Shown: piece after piece, positions 48,279 to 57,428 of the stretch | How positions within the stretch are numbered: position 1 is the stretch's first letter | Layout: each line of letters begins with the position of its first letter | Assembly (NCBI RefSeq): GCF_003031265.1 | Contig: NZ_CP019966.1 | Span: forward strand, 1-64,000 | From: Rhodopseudomonas palustris | GTDB taxonomy: Bacteria > Pseudomonadota > Alphaproteobacteria > Rhizobiales > Xanthobacteraceae | Direction: 5' to 3' | DNA length: 64,000 bases | Program-made: the position numbers and the translations under genes | The notes under the pieces: generated by a model | What the model saw: only the letters and a program-made list of their open reading frames with translations | What the model was told of the DNA's origin: nothing | Database searches by the model: none

Positions 48279-48598
48279 GGGTTCTTCTCCACACTTGTGA
48301 ACGTTGACGGCGAACGATGGGATCGAGGCAGGTACGGCTGCTGGTCGGATCCGCGCGCTTCATATAGGTCGAAGCGCGATCCGACGCAAAACCACTCAGC
48401 GTCGATACCAGGGTCAATGCCCTTTTTGATCCGCGCGCAGTGTGGCGGAAGAACCGCCGAGCGGCAAGCCGACTTCCGCATAAACGCAAAGCCGGCCAAT
48501 TCGCCGCGCGGCTTCCGTCGCGCTACGCCCTGAGGCGCCGGCATTGACGGCGCCTCGCCGTGTACTGCAAACCAACCCGGCAACGAGGTTGTTGATCC

Positions 48599-49384
48599 AT
48601 GACAAAACCATCCGAACCGGCGCCCGACTTCATCACCATCGGCGATGGCGCCGCGGCGCGGCGGATTGCGGTCCGCCCCCGGCCGGGCACCTCCCCTGGG
48701 CTGTTTTGGCTCGGCGGCTTCAACTCCGACATGACCGGCACCAAAGCGACCGCGCTCGACCAATGGGCCGAAGCGCGCGGCCGCGCCTGCGTCCGGTTCG
48801 ATTATTCCGGCCATGGCGAGTCCTCCGGCAGCTTCGCCGACGGCACCATCGGCCGCTGGCTGGAAGAGAGTCTGGCGGTGTTCGACGCCTACGCCCGCGG
48901 TCCGCAAATCGTGGTCGGCTCGTCAATGGGCGGCTGGATGGCGCTGCTGCTGGCCCGCGCCCTGCGCCGCCGCGGCGGCGAGACGGCCGCCAAGCTGGCC
49001 GGATTGGTGCTGATCGCACCGGCGCCGGATTTTACCGAAGCGCTGATGTGGAAGGGTTTTTCACCCGAGATTCGCGCCGAGATCGAGACCAAGGGCGTCT
49101 GGCACCGCCCCTCGGAATACGGTGAGCCCTACCCGATCACCAAGGCGCTGATCGAAGACGGCCGCAATCACCTCGTGCTCGGCGGCATGATCGAGGTCGG
49201 CTGCCCGGTGCGCATCCTGCAAGGCAAACAGGACGAAGACGTGCCGTGGCGCCACGCCTTCGAACTGGCGGAGCGGCTGCCGACCGACGACGTCGTCCTG
49301 ACCATGATCCAGGACGGCGACCACCGGCTCAGCCGCCCGCAGGACATCGCCCGGATGCTGGCCGCGGTCGAGGAGCTGGGCTGA
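48599..49384 (+). CDS. Alpha/beta hydrolase
   Basis: A 261-residue alpha/beta hydrolase: oxyanion region LFWLGGFNSDMTGTKATALD, strand/loop FDYSGHGESSGSF, nucleophile elbow GSSMGG, catalytic Asp region QGKQDEDVPW, and His in DGDHRLSRPQD. It resembles the ABHD10/palmitoyl-thioesterase-like subgroup. No signal peptide. The substrate is unknown. It is divergent from infC. Confidence 0.88.
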   Translation: MTKPSEPAPDFITIGDGAAARRIAVRPRPGTSPGLFWLGGFNSDMTGTKATALDQWAEARGRACVRFDYSGHGESSGSFADGTIGRWLEESLAVFDAYARGPQIVVGSSMGGWMALLLARALRRRGGETAAKLAGLVLIAPAPDFTEALMWKGFSPEIRAEIETKGVWHRPSEYGEPYPITKALIEDGRNHLVLGGMIEVGCPVRILQGKQDEDVPWRHAFELAERLPTDDVVLTMIQDGDHRLSRPQDIARMLAAVEELG

Positions 49385-49435
49385 CGAGGGGCGCCGCCCG
49401 GCGTCGCCCAGCCGCATCATAACCGCATCATAAAT

Positions 49436-49532
49436 CGTCATCGCCCGCGCAGGCGGGCGAACCAGTATTCCAGAGAGATCGGTTCATCGGCGCACTGGGA
49501 TACTGGATCCCTCGCCTTCGCGAGGGATGACG
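49436..49532. repeat. Palindromic repeat, family E
   Basis: The element starts cgtcatcgcccgcgcaggcg, with the hairpin cgcccgcgcaggcgggcg, and ends ctcgcgagg-type cttcgcgagggatgacg. Inner parts ccagtattccag and ctgggatactgg pair. It lies between the convergent hydrolase and queG genes. Confidence 0.82.
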
Positions 49533-49550
49533 ATTGATTGGGGGAGTGCC

Positions 49551-50759
49551 CTACTCAGCAGCGACCCCGCCCCACTCCGCCCGCACGCGGTCATCGGCTT
49601 CGGCTGCAAGATGCGCAGCCTTCAGGGCCGCGAAGCGCTCCGGCGACAGCAGCTGCCCCAGCGCCCAAGCCGCAGCACCGCGGATCGTCGGGCTCGGATC
49701 GGCGAGCAGCCGTTCGGCCTCCGGCGCCAGCTCGCCGTCGCCCGAATTGCCGATCGCGATCAGCACGTTGCGGATGAAGCGGTCGCGGCCGATGCGCTTG
49801 ACCGGTGATTTGGTGAACAGCGCCCGGAATGACGGGTCATCGAGCGCCACCAACTCACTGAGCGCCGGTGCGCGCAAGCCGTCGCGGGCGGCGAGCTTGG
49901 CCTCGCGCCCGGCCTGGGCGAACTTGTTCCAGGGGCAGGCGGCGAGACAATCGTCGCAGCCGTAGATCCGGTTGCCGAGGCGCGCGCGAAACTGGCGCGG
50001 GATCGGACCTTTGTGTTCGATCGTCAGATACGAGATGCAGCGCCGGGCATCGAGCTGATACGGCGCCGGAAACGCGCCGGTCGGACAGGCATCCAGGCAG
50101 GCGCGGCACGAGCCGCAATGATCATGCTCGGCGGCGTCCAGCGGCAGATCGAGCGTGGTGAACACCGCGCCGAGAAACATCCAGGACCCGCGGCCTTTCG
50201 ACACCAGATTGGTGTGCTGGCCCTGCCAGCCGAGGCCAGCGGCCTGCGCCAGCGGCTTTTCCATCACCGCTGCGGTATCGATGAACACCTTGACGTCGCC
50301 GCCGGCGGTGGCGACGAGCCAGCGTGCGAACTGCTTCAGCCGGGCCTTGATGACGTCGTGATAATCGTCGCCCTGCGCATAGACCGAGATCGCCCCGCGA
50401 TCCTTTCGCGTCAGCACCGCGCGGGGATCGGTATCAGGACCATAATTGAAGCCGAGCAGGATGACGCTGCGGACCTCGCTCCACATCACCCGGGGATCGG
50501 AGCGGCGCTCGGGACGATCGGCAAGCCAGGCCATGTCGCCGTGATAACCTGCGTCGAGAAACGCGCGCAGCCGCGCCGGCGCTTCGGGGATCGAGTCCGG
50601 CGCGCAAATTCCGAACGCATCAAAGCCGAGCGCGCGTGCCTGGTCGGCGATTTCCGCCTTCAACGCATCGCCGGGTTCGGCCGATGCGGGCTGTCCGTCG
50701 GCGAAGGTCAGAAATCCAGATCCACGTAGGTCCGTGACGCCGGCACGCCCGCGAGCCAT
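49551..50759 (-). CDS. queG: Epoxyqueuosine reductase
   Basis: Catalyses the last step of queuosine synthesis on tRNA. It has the cobalamin/Fe-S family motifs: GCGS-type clusters [16 protein letters not shown] and [14 protein letters not shown], and a C-terminal HEAT-like segment ([30 protein letters not shown]). Length is about 403 residues. The start is uncertain: the ATG at 50759 overlaps the GST end by 52 bases, and a TTG at 50663 is possible. Confidence 0.92.
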   Translation of the reverse strand: MARGRAGVTDLRGSGFLTFADGQPASAEPGDALKAEIADQARALGFDAFGICAPDSIPEAPARLRAFLDAGYHGDMAWLADRPERRSDPRVMWSEVRSVILLGFNYGPDTDPRAVLTRKDRGAISVYAQGDDYHDVIKARLKQFARWLVATAGGDVKVFIDTAAVMEKPLAQAAGLGWQGQHTNLVSKGRGSWMFLGAVFTTLDLPLDAAEHDHCGSCRACLDACPTGAFPAPYQLDARRCISYLTIEHKGPIPRQFRARLGNRIYGCDDCLAACPWNKFAQAGREAKLAARDGLRAPALSELVALDDPSFRALFTKSPVKRIGRDRFIRNVLIAIGNSGDGELAPEAERLLADPSPTIRGAAAWALGQLLSPERFAALKAAHLAAEADDRVRAEWGGVAAE

Positions 50760-51400
50760 TCGCTCAACAGCGGGCGGAACGAGGGGCGCGATTTGATCCG
50801 CGCGTACCAGGCCTTTGCCGCCTCGTCCTCGATCCATGGCACATCGCCCAGATAGTCGATCGCCGACAGGTGCGCCGCGGCGGCGAGATCCGCATAAGTC
50901 ATGCGATCGCCGGCGAGAAAGTTCCGGGTGCGCGCCAGCCAGCCGATATAGGCCAGATGATAGCGCACATTGGCATTGGCGGCGCGGATCACGTCCATCG
51001 CCGGCGGCCCGCCGCCGTCTTCCTCGCTCATGAAGCGCTTGTAGATGCGCTCGGTCATCAGCGGGCCGGAGGCCTCTTCGAAAAACTTGTCATTGAACCA
51101 CGACAGCAGCCGCCGCACCTCGATGCGTTCGGCGGTGGACTGCGGCAGCAGCCGGCGGTCACCCATTTCAACGCCGTGCACTTCGTCGAGGAACTCGGCG
51201 ATCACCCCGGCGCCGGGAATCGGGGGACGCCCCTCTGCGACCAGGACCGGCGTGGTTCCCGCCGGATTGAGCGCCAGGAAGGCCGTTCGCCGCTCCCAGG
51301 ACCGCTCTTCCACCAACCTGAGATCGAGACCGTGTTCGCCGAGCGCAAGGCGGATGAACCGCGACAGCGGGCAGAACGGGTGGTGGAACAGGGTGTACAT
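50708..51400 (-). CDS. Glutathione S-transferase family protein
   Basis: A 230-residue GST with thioredoxin-like N-domain ([20 protein letters not shown], then [20 protein letters not shown]) and an all-helical C-domain ([20 protein letters not shown]). The Cys in HPFCPLSR is at the active-site position. It overlaps the likely start of queG, so the two may be co-transcribed. The substrate is unknown. Confidence 0.92.
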   Translation of the reverse strand: MYTLFHHPFCPLSRFIRLALGEHGLDLRLVEERSWERRTAFLALNPAGTTPVLVAEGRPPIPGAGVIAEFLDEVHGVEMGDRRLLPQSTAERIEVRRLLSWFNDKFFEEASGPLMTERIYKRFMSEEDGGGPPAMDVIRAANANVRYHLAYIGWLARTRNFLAGDRMTYADLAAAAHLSAIDYLGDVPWIEDEAAKAWYARIKSRPSFRPLLSEWLAGVPASRTYVDLDF

Positions 51401-51599
51401 GCTGACCTAGATAGTTTCGAAGAGCTTAACAAACCGTGGCGGATCGCATCGAAAAGGCTCTTCGGGAGGCGGCCAAACTAGTCTCATGCGACGCGGACGC
51501 AAGGCACCGAAAGGCGCATTTTTGACGTTGCGACCCCTTGGGGAATAGGCGACAAGGTCCGGCCTCGCGGGCGCCCGATCCCTTGCAGCGGACAATTCC

Positions 51600-52406
51600 A
51601 TGCTCATCGATATCATCAGAGCCGTCATTCTCGGCATCGTCGAGGGTGTCACTGAATTCCTGCCGGTATCTTCGACCGGCCACCTGCTGTTGGCGGAGCG
51701 GTTCTTCAATCTCGGCGAAGGCAACTTCTGGAAGAGCTTCGCAGTGCTGATCCAGCTCGGAGCGATCCTGGCAATTCTGGCGCTGTATTTCGTGAAATTG
51801 TGGCGAATCGCGCTCGGCATGTTCACCGATGCCAACGCTCGCCGTTTCGTCATCGGTGTGCTGGTGGCGTTCCTCCCGGCAGCGGTGATCGGCGCGGCGT
51901 TCGGCGGCTATATCAAGCACTACCTGTTCAATCCGTGGGTCGTGTGTTTTTCGCTGATCGTCGGCGGCGCGATCCTGCTGTGGGTCGACCAGCTCAACCT
52001 GAAGCCGCGCTATCACGACGCCACCGCGTTCCCGCTGCTGACCTATTTCTATATCGGCTGCGCGCAGTGCACCGCGATGATCCCGGGAGTATCGCGCTCC
52101 GGCGCCAGCATTGTTGCGGCAATGCTGCTCGGCACCGACAAGCGCTCGGCGGCCGAATTCTCGTTCTTCCTGGCGATCCCGACGATGCTCGGCGCGTTCG
52201 TGTACGATCTCTACAAGAACCACGCCGACATGACCGCCGACAACCTGATCATCGTGGCGATCGGCTTCGTGGTGTCGTTCATCACCGCGATCATCGTGGT
52301 GAAGACCTTCCTCAGCTACGTCACCCGCCACGGCTTCGAGCTGTTCGCCTGGTGGCGCGTGATCGTCGGCACGCTCGGCCTGATCGCGCTGGCGCTGGGG
52401 CGGTAA
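51600..52406 (+). CDS. uppP: Undecaprenyl-diphosphatase UppP (BacA)
   Basis: A membrane phosphatase that recycles the lipid carrier of peptidoglycan synthesis. The 268 residues with about eight helices show the signature [19 protein letters not shown] and the second motif [20 protein letters not shown]. The start ATG at 51600 follows GCGGACAATTCC; the conserved N-terminus begins there. It is divergent from the GST gene. Confidence 0.97.
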   Translation: MLIDIIRAVILGIVEGVTEFLPVSSTGHLLLAERFFNLGEGNFWKSFAVLIQLGAILAILALYFVKLWRIALGMFTDANARRFVIGVLVAFLPAAVIGAAFGGYIKHYLFNPWVVCFSLIVGGAILLWVDQLNLKPRYHDATAFPLLTYFYIGCAQCTAMIPGVSRSGASIVAAMLLGTDKRSAAEFSFFLAIPTMLGAFVYDLYKNHADMTADNLIIVAIGFVVSFITAIIVVKTFLSYVTRHGFELFAWWRVIVGTLGLIALALGR

Positions 52407-52455
52407 CAAACCCTCTCGGAACGCGGCGTCCTTGAGGGACGCCGCCGCGGTTCGC

Positions 52456-53421
52456 TTACGCGGTCTTGCGCGCGAACTGGCCGGTCTTGCGGAACCGCCA
52501 CAGATAGGACGGCACGATCGCCTGCAGCGAATCGGGCTGAATGCCGAGGCCCTGCAGCGTCAGCCCGGCCGACTTGGCGGCTTCCGACACCACATTGTCG
52601 ACCTCGAGCATCCGCACCTGATCCGGCGTCAGCTTGAAGGCGCCCGGCGCGAACTGCAGCAGCATCGCCTGCAGGCTGGCTAGGCCGAACGGCAGCGGCA
52701 CCAGCAGCGGATTGCGATCGGTGGTCTGCAGAATGATGCGCATGATTTCGCGCATCGACAGCTGTTCCGGACCGCCGAGTTCGTAGGTCGCGCCCGGCTT
52801 GGCCAGACCGTCGACCGCATCGGCGATCGCGGTCGCAACATCGCCGACATAGACCGGCTGCAGCTTGGTGTCGGCCCCGACCAGCGGCAGTACCGGCAAC
52901 AACCGCGCCAACGCGGCGAATCGGTTGGTGAACTGGTCTTCAGGCCCGAACACCACCGACGGACGGAAGATGGTGGCCTGCGGCACGGCGGCGAGCACCG
53001 CTTGTTCGCCGGCCGCCTTGCTGCGGGCGTAGCGGGCGGGCGAGTTCGGATCGGCGCCGATCGCCGAGACATGCACCATCCGGGCGCCGGCGGCCGCCGC
53101 GGCCTGCGCCACGTTGGCGGCGCCGCTGCCCTGCACCGCGTCGAACTTCTGCGCGCCGCCTTCGGCGAGGATGCCGACCAGGTTGATCGCCACATGCGCG
53201 CCGCGCATCGCCGCCGCGACCGATTCGGGGTAACGCAGATTCGCCTGCACGGCGTGGATCTGCCCGACGCGACCGAGCGGCTGCAGATGCCCGGAAAGCT
53301 CCGGCCGGCGCACCGCGACCCGAATCCGATAGTCGCGCCGCGCCAGCGCGCTGACGACGTGCCGGCCGAGGAAGCCGGAGCCACCGAAAACCGTGACGAG
53401 CGTGTCGATATTCGAAGTCAT
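52456..53421 (-). CDS. Atypical SDR / NDUFA9-like complex I-associated protein
   Basis: A 321-residue NAD(P)-binding protein with glycine motif VTVFGGSGFLGRHVVSALAR near the N-terminus and the downstream KAAGEQAVLAAVPQATIFRP. It belongs to the extended/atypical SDR group that includes the complex I accessory subunit NDUFA9. Alphaproteobacterial homologues are thought to assist complex I. No nuo genes lie in this window. Confidence 0.87.
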   Translation of the reverse strand: MTSNIDTLVTVFGGSGFLGRHVVSALARRDYRIRVAVRRPELSGHLQPLGRVGQIHAVQANLRYPESVAAAMRGAHVAINLVGILAEGGAQKFDAVQGSGAANVAQAAAAAGARMVHVSAIGADPNSPARYARSKAAGEQAVLAAVPQATIFRPSVVFGPEDQFTNRFAALARLLPVLPLVGADTKLQPVYVGDVATAIADAVDGLAKPGATYELGGPEQLSMREIMRIILQTTDRNPLLVPLPFGLASLQAMLLQFAPGAFKLTPDQVRMLEVDNVVSEAAKSAGLTLQGLGIQPDSLQAIVPSYLWRFRKTGQFARKTA

Positions 53422-53581
53422 GCGGGCTGATCCTGATCGCGGAGGAGCGTCTTTAGACGTCCGGGAATTCGCGGACATTCTGGCGGTTTCGCGTTACGCC
53501 ATCAACCTTCCGGTGTACAGCGGATTTGGTTGGCGGAAGCCATTTGACTTTTCCGTAACGCCTCCCTATCAAGCGCCCCGG

Positions 53582-53666
53582 GCCCAGGTGGCGGAATTGG
53601 TAGACGCGCTGGTTTCAGGTACCAGTGGGTAACACCGTGGAGGTTCGAGTCCTCTCCTGGGCACCA
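53582..53666 (+). tRNA. tRNA-Leu (CAG)
   Basis: An 85-base tRNA with encoded CCA. Acceptor stem GCCCAGG (53582-53588) pairs with CCTGGGC (53656-53662), then A and CCA. The D arm contains GGCGGAATTGGTAGACGC, the anticodon stem CTGGT/ACCAG encloses loop TTCAGGT with anticodon CAG (53616-53618), and the T arm has GGTTCGAGTCC. A long variable arm (TGGGTAACACCGT-type) fits tRNA-Leu. Confidence 0.96.
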
Positions 53667-53834
53667 TTGCCCACGCCCTTCTTCTCGTATCCGCATCTCT
53701 TCACATCGACATCGGTTCGAGACGTCCACCGCAAGGTGGCGCCGCCCCTCGCGTCGCGCGGATCGGGGCGATAGGTTGGGCTGCCGATTCGGGGCGTTCG
53801 GCGCTCTCCTCCATGGCCCAAAGGTTTGCGACAC

Positions 53835-54449
53835 ATGACGATCCGCCTGCATCGCGGCGACCTGCCGGATCTTTCCCGCTATACAAATTCGGTGGCGATC
53901 GACACCGAGACGATGGGGCTGCATCCGCATCGCGACCGGCTGTGCGTGGTGCAATTGTCGAACGGCGACGGCAGCGCCGATGTGGTGCAGATCCCGCAAG
54001 GGTCGACCGATGCGCCGAACCTGAAGAAGCTGCTCGGCGATCCGGCCGTGGTGAAGATCTTCCACTTCGCCCGATTCGATCTGGCGGCGCTGTACAAGGC
54101 GTTCGGCGTGATGCCGCAGCCGGTGTACTGCACCAAGATCGCCTCGCGCCTGACCCGCACCTACACCGACCGGCACGGCTTGAAGGACCTGGTGCGCGAG
54201 CTGCTCGGCGTCGATCTGTCGAAGCAGCAGCAGTCCAGCGACTGGGGCGCCGATACCCTGACCGACGCGCAGCTCGCTTACGCCGCTTCCGACGTGCTCC
54301 ACCTGCACGCGCTGCGCGACAAGCTCGACACCATGCTGGCGCGGGAGAATCGCACCGATCTCGCCACCGCCTGCTTCGGCTTCCTGCCCGTCCGCGCCCG
54401 GCTCGACCTCGACGGCTGGAGCGAAGAGGACATTTTCGCTCATTCGTGA
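53835..54449 (+). CDS. rnd: Ribonuclease D
   Basis: A 204-residue 3'-5' exonuclease domain protein, DEDD type: D23 and E25 in SVAIDTETMGLHPHRDRLCV, the mid motif FHFARFDLAALYKAF, and AYAASDVLHLHALRDKL. It contains only the exonuclease domain, without the HRDC domains of longer RNase D. The start ATG at 53835 gives MTIRLHRGDLPDLSRY. It precedes lptC, which has a separate upstream gap. Confidence 0.93.
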   Translation: MTIRLHRGDLPDLSRYTNSVAIDTETMGLHPHRDRLCVVQLSNGDGSADVVQIPQGSTDAPNLKKLLGDPAVVKIFHFARFDLAALYKAFGVMPQPVYCTKIASRLTRTYTDRHGLKDLVRELLGVDLSKQQQSSDWGADTLTDAQLAYAASDVLHLHALRDKLDTMLARENRTDLATACFGFLPVRARLDLDGWSEEDIFAHS

Positions 54450-54678
54450 CCGGCTGGGCGGCCCTCCCGGCGGTTCCTGCGCCCGAGCGGCACCCTGCGC
54501 CGCGTTTCGGTCATACTCCTCGGTCTGATGGGCCGGGGCCTGCCATGGCCCTCCCCTGCCGGGGTGATTAAGATAAGCTTAAGGATGTATTGCAGACTGG
54601 AGACCGCGCTCGAAGCGGCGCTCCGGAGGACGGAGCGCACGGCTCCGTAACACGCGCGAGACGAGCTCGGGAGCAGCG

Positions 54679-55419
54679 GTGACAGCGGTTCAGTTGTCGT
54701 CCTATCAGACCGGAATGGAGGCGCGCTTCGCGGCAGCGGCGCGCCACAGCCGTTTGGTGCGCACGCTGCGGCTCGCCGTGCCGCTGGTCGTGGTGCTGTC
54801 GATGGCGGTGATCATCGCGATCTCGGTGTTCAACCCGTTCCGCTATCTGTCGAAATTGCCGATCGACGTCGGCGATCTGGTGGTCTCGGGCACCAAGATC
54901 ACGATGGAGTCGCCGCATCTGGCCGGCTTCACCAATGACGGCCGCCCCTACGAGATGTGGGCGCGCACCGCCACCCAGGATCTGACCAGCCAGGACCACG
55001 TCGATCTGCATACGCTGCGCGCCAAGGTGCAGTCGGAGGACCAGTCCACCGTCATCATCGAGTCGCGCGAAGGCCAGTTCGAGACCAAGGCGCAGCTTCT
55101 GAAGCTGAACAAGGACGTCTATCTGCACAATTCGACCGGCACCGAGGCCTGGATGACCCAGGCCGACATCGACATGGGCAAAGGCACCGTCACGTCCGAC
55201 GCGCCGGTCGACGTCAAATGGGACGGCGGCACGCTGCGCGGCCAGCGGATGCGGATTACCGAGAAGGGCGACCTGATCCGGTTCGAGGGCGGCGTGGTGA
55301 TGAACATCGACAACGCCTCGCTCGGAGAACCGGCCCCCGCCGCGCAGACCGCGCCGCCGCCCGCCCCGACCAAGTCGCGGCCGGCCCCCAATCCCGGCCA
55401 GCGGGCCGTCGCGAGGTGA
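54679..55419 (+). CDS. lptC: LPS export protein LptC
   Basis: A 246-residue inner-membrane-anchored LptC: membrane helix (LAVPLVVVLSMAVIIAISVF) and a periplasmic beta-jellyroll domain (GTKITMESPHLAGFTNDGRP, ALRG-type blocks). The start is a GTG with GGGAGCAGC before it. The C-terminus is Pro/Ala-rich. It starts the lptC-lptA-lptB cluster; lptA follows after 8 bases. Confidence 0.92.
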   Translation: MTAVQLSSYQTGMEARFAAAARHSRLVRTLRLAVPLVVVLSMAVIIAISVFNPFRYLSKLPIDVGDLVVSGTKITMESPHLAGFTNDGRPYEMWARTATQDLTSQDHVDLHTLRAKVQSEDQSTVIIESREGQFETKAQLLKLNKDVYLHNSTGTEAWMTQADIDMGKGTVTSDAPVDVKWDGGTLRGQRMRITEKGDLIRFEGGVVMNIDNASLGEPAPAAQTAPPPAPTKSRPAPNPGQRAVAR

Positions 55420-55427
55420 TCTCGACA

Positions 55428-56093
55428 ATGCACATTGCTGTTTGGTTTCGCCGGCTTCGTGGCCCGGCCGCGCTGGCCAGTGCCGCGCTGGTTGCTCTGT
55501 CGGTTGCCGGCACGGTGCCGGCGGCGGCGCAGAGCGCCGTGCAGGGCGTGCCTAACGCGATGCAGGGCTTCTCGCAGAACCGCGACAAGCCGATCCAGAT
55601 CGAATCCGACACCCTCGAAGTGCGCGACAAGAACAAGGAAGCGACCTTCACCGGCAACGTCAAAGTCGTGCAGGGCGACACCACCATGACGTCGCAGACG
55701 CTGGTGGTGTTCTACGACCAGGATCAGACGCCGGCGAAGGGCGCCAAGGGCAAGCCGATGCCGGCGGCCGCGCCGGGCCCTGACGGCGCCTCGTCGATCC
55801 GTCGGCTCGAAGCCAAGGGCCACGTCGTGGTCACCCAGAAGGATCAGGTGGTCACCGGCGACAAGGCGGTGTTCGAGACCAAGACCAATTTGGTGACGAT
55901 GACCGGCAACGTGGTGCTGACCCAGGCCCGCAACGTGGTGCGCGGCGACCGCCTGCTGGTCGACATGACCACCGGCGTATCGCGGGTGGAATCGGACAGC
56001 GGCCGGGTGCAGGGCCTGTTTCAATCCTCGGGCGCGAATGGCGGCGGTCCGCTGCCGCTCGGCCCGCCGACCAGTTCGGGCAAGCCGAAGTGA
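55428..56093 (+). CDS. lptA: LPS transport periplasmic protein LptA
   Basis: A 221-residue OstA/LptA-like protein: a signal peptide (ALASAALVALSVAGTVPAAA, ending AQS), then beta-jellyroll repeats (QIESDTLEVRDKNKEATFTG, TMTSQTLVVFYDQD, GHVVVTQKDQVVTGDKAVFE). It bridges LPS transport across the periplasm. The start ATG at 55428 gives the signal peptide; the frame is open upstream over lptC. Confidence 0.93.
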   Translation: MHIAVWFRRLRGPAALASAALVALSVAGTVPAAAQSAVQGVPNAMQGFSQNRDKPIQIESDTLEVRDKNKEATFTGNVKVVQGDTTMTSQTLVVFYDQDQTPAKGAKGKPMPAAAPGPDGASSIRRLEAKGHVVVTQKDQVVTGDKAVFETKTNLVTMTGNVVLTQARNVVRGDRLLVDMTTGVSRVESDSGRVQGLFQSSGANGGGPLPLGPPTSSGKPK

Positions 56094-56260
56094 CTGTACC
56101 GGGTCACCAGCACGCACCGCGAGTGTTGAACCGGACGGCGGCCGCCTTTAACAGCGCCGGCGAAGCGTCGCTTTGCCGCGTCCACACGGCCTCGGCAGAC
56201 GCCAATGACGTCACCGCGAGCCTTGCGGGGGCGCACCTCACGGGACAGGTTCGGTAGCGC

Positions 56261-57223
56261 ATGGTGGATCTTCGCGGCATGTTCCGTCGGCGCCCGAAAG
56301 CTCCCGGGTTCGGCAGCGCGCGTAACGACATTACCGGATACAGCGACGACGTCGGCGATCTGCTCGCCACGCCGGTGCGCGACGCGCCGCCGATCGCACG
56401 CAGCGAGGCGTACGCGGCTCCGCAGCGACAACCGGCCGCGGCTGCAGCACCGCGCCGCACCGTCGCCCCGCAGGCGGCTGCGCCGCAGGCCGCACCGGCA
56501 TCCAGTTACTTGGCGGTGCACAGCGTCGAGAAGAGCTTCGGCACCCGCAAGATCGTGCGCGGCGTCAGCATCTATGTTCGCCGCGGTGAAGCGGTCGGCC
56601 TGCTCGGCCCCAACGGTGCTGGCAAGACCACCGTGTTCTACATGATCACCGGGCTGATCAAGGCCGACAACGGCGCGATCGAACTCGACGGCCATGACGT
56701 CACCAAGCTGCCGATGTATCAGCGCGCTCGGCTCGGCATCGGTTACCTGCCGCAGGAAGCCTCGATCTTCCGCGGCCTCACCGTCGAGCAGAACATCCGC
56801 GCGGTGCTGGAGGCGGTCGAGCCTGACAAGCGCAAGCGCGAAGCCCAGCTCGACAATCTGCTGCAGGAATTCAACATCGAACGGCTGCGAAAATCGCCGT
56901 CGATCGCGCTGTCGGGCGGTGAGCGCCGCCGCGTTGAAATCGCCCGCGCGCTCGCCAGCCGCCCGAACTACATGCTGCTCGACGAGCCGTTCGCCGGTAT
57001 CGACCCGATCGCGGTCGGCGACATTCAGGACCTGGTGCGTCACCTGACCAATCGCGGCATCGGCGTGCTGATCACCGATCACAACGTTCGCGAAACGCTC
57101 GGCCTCACCGATCGCGCCTACATCGTCTATGCGGGCGAGATCCTGACCGAAGGTACGCCCGAAGACATCGTCAACGATCCGGATGTGCGCCGGCTTTACC
57201 TTGGCGAAGAATTCCGACTGTAA
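56261..57223 (+). CDS. lptB: LPS export ABC transporter ATPase LptB (N-terminally extended)
   Basis: The ATPase that drives LPS extraction from the inner membrane. The last 240 residues are a standard ABC ATPase: GPNGAGKTTVFYMITGLI, QEASIFRGLTVEQN, signature LSGGERRRVEIARAL and Walker B MLLDEPFAGIDPIA, and switch His in LITDHNVRETLGL. The first 80 residues are an Ala/Pro/Arg-rich extension not usual for LptB. It lies 167 bases after lptA. Confidence 0.93.
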   Translation: MVDLRGMFRRRPKAPGFGSARNDITGYSDDVGDLLATPVRDAPPIARSEAYAAPQRQPAAAAAPRRTVAPQAAAPQAAPASSYLAVHSVEKSFGTRKIVRGVSIYVRRGEAVGLLGPNGAGKTTVFYMITGLIKADNGAIELDGHDVTKLPMYQRARLGIGYLPQEASIFRGLTVEQNIRAVLEAVEPDKRKREAQLDNLLQEFNIERLRKSPSIALSGGERRRVEIARALASRPNYMLLDEPFAGIDPIAVGDIQDLVRHLTNRGIGVLITDHNVRETLGLTDRAYIVYAGEILTEGTPEDIVNDPDVRRLYLGEEFRL

Positions 57224-57428
57224 AGCCGGTTGCGGTTTAGAGCCGGTGGGTCCATGATTACCTTTACCGGCCTGATCGTGAGGCACGATCAGAACTACTT
57301 AGATACCGGAAAGATATCCCGCCCGAAGGGCCGGCGCCTCTACTCCAAATTTCCCATCCGTCAAGGCGTGTACAACCGCTTCGGAAAGGCGTAAGCAAGA
57401 AACGGACCAACTACCGTTTCTGGCCACC

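Noticed and set aside
51426..52409. Minus-strand open frame over uppP
   Set aside because: Antisense to uppP, with His/Asp/Arg-rich composition and no domain.
53826..53834. TTG start for rnd three codons earlier
   Set aside because: The ATG at 53835 is a better start and gives the known N-terminus.
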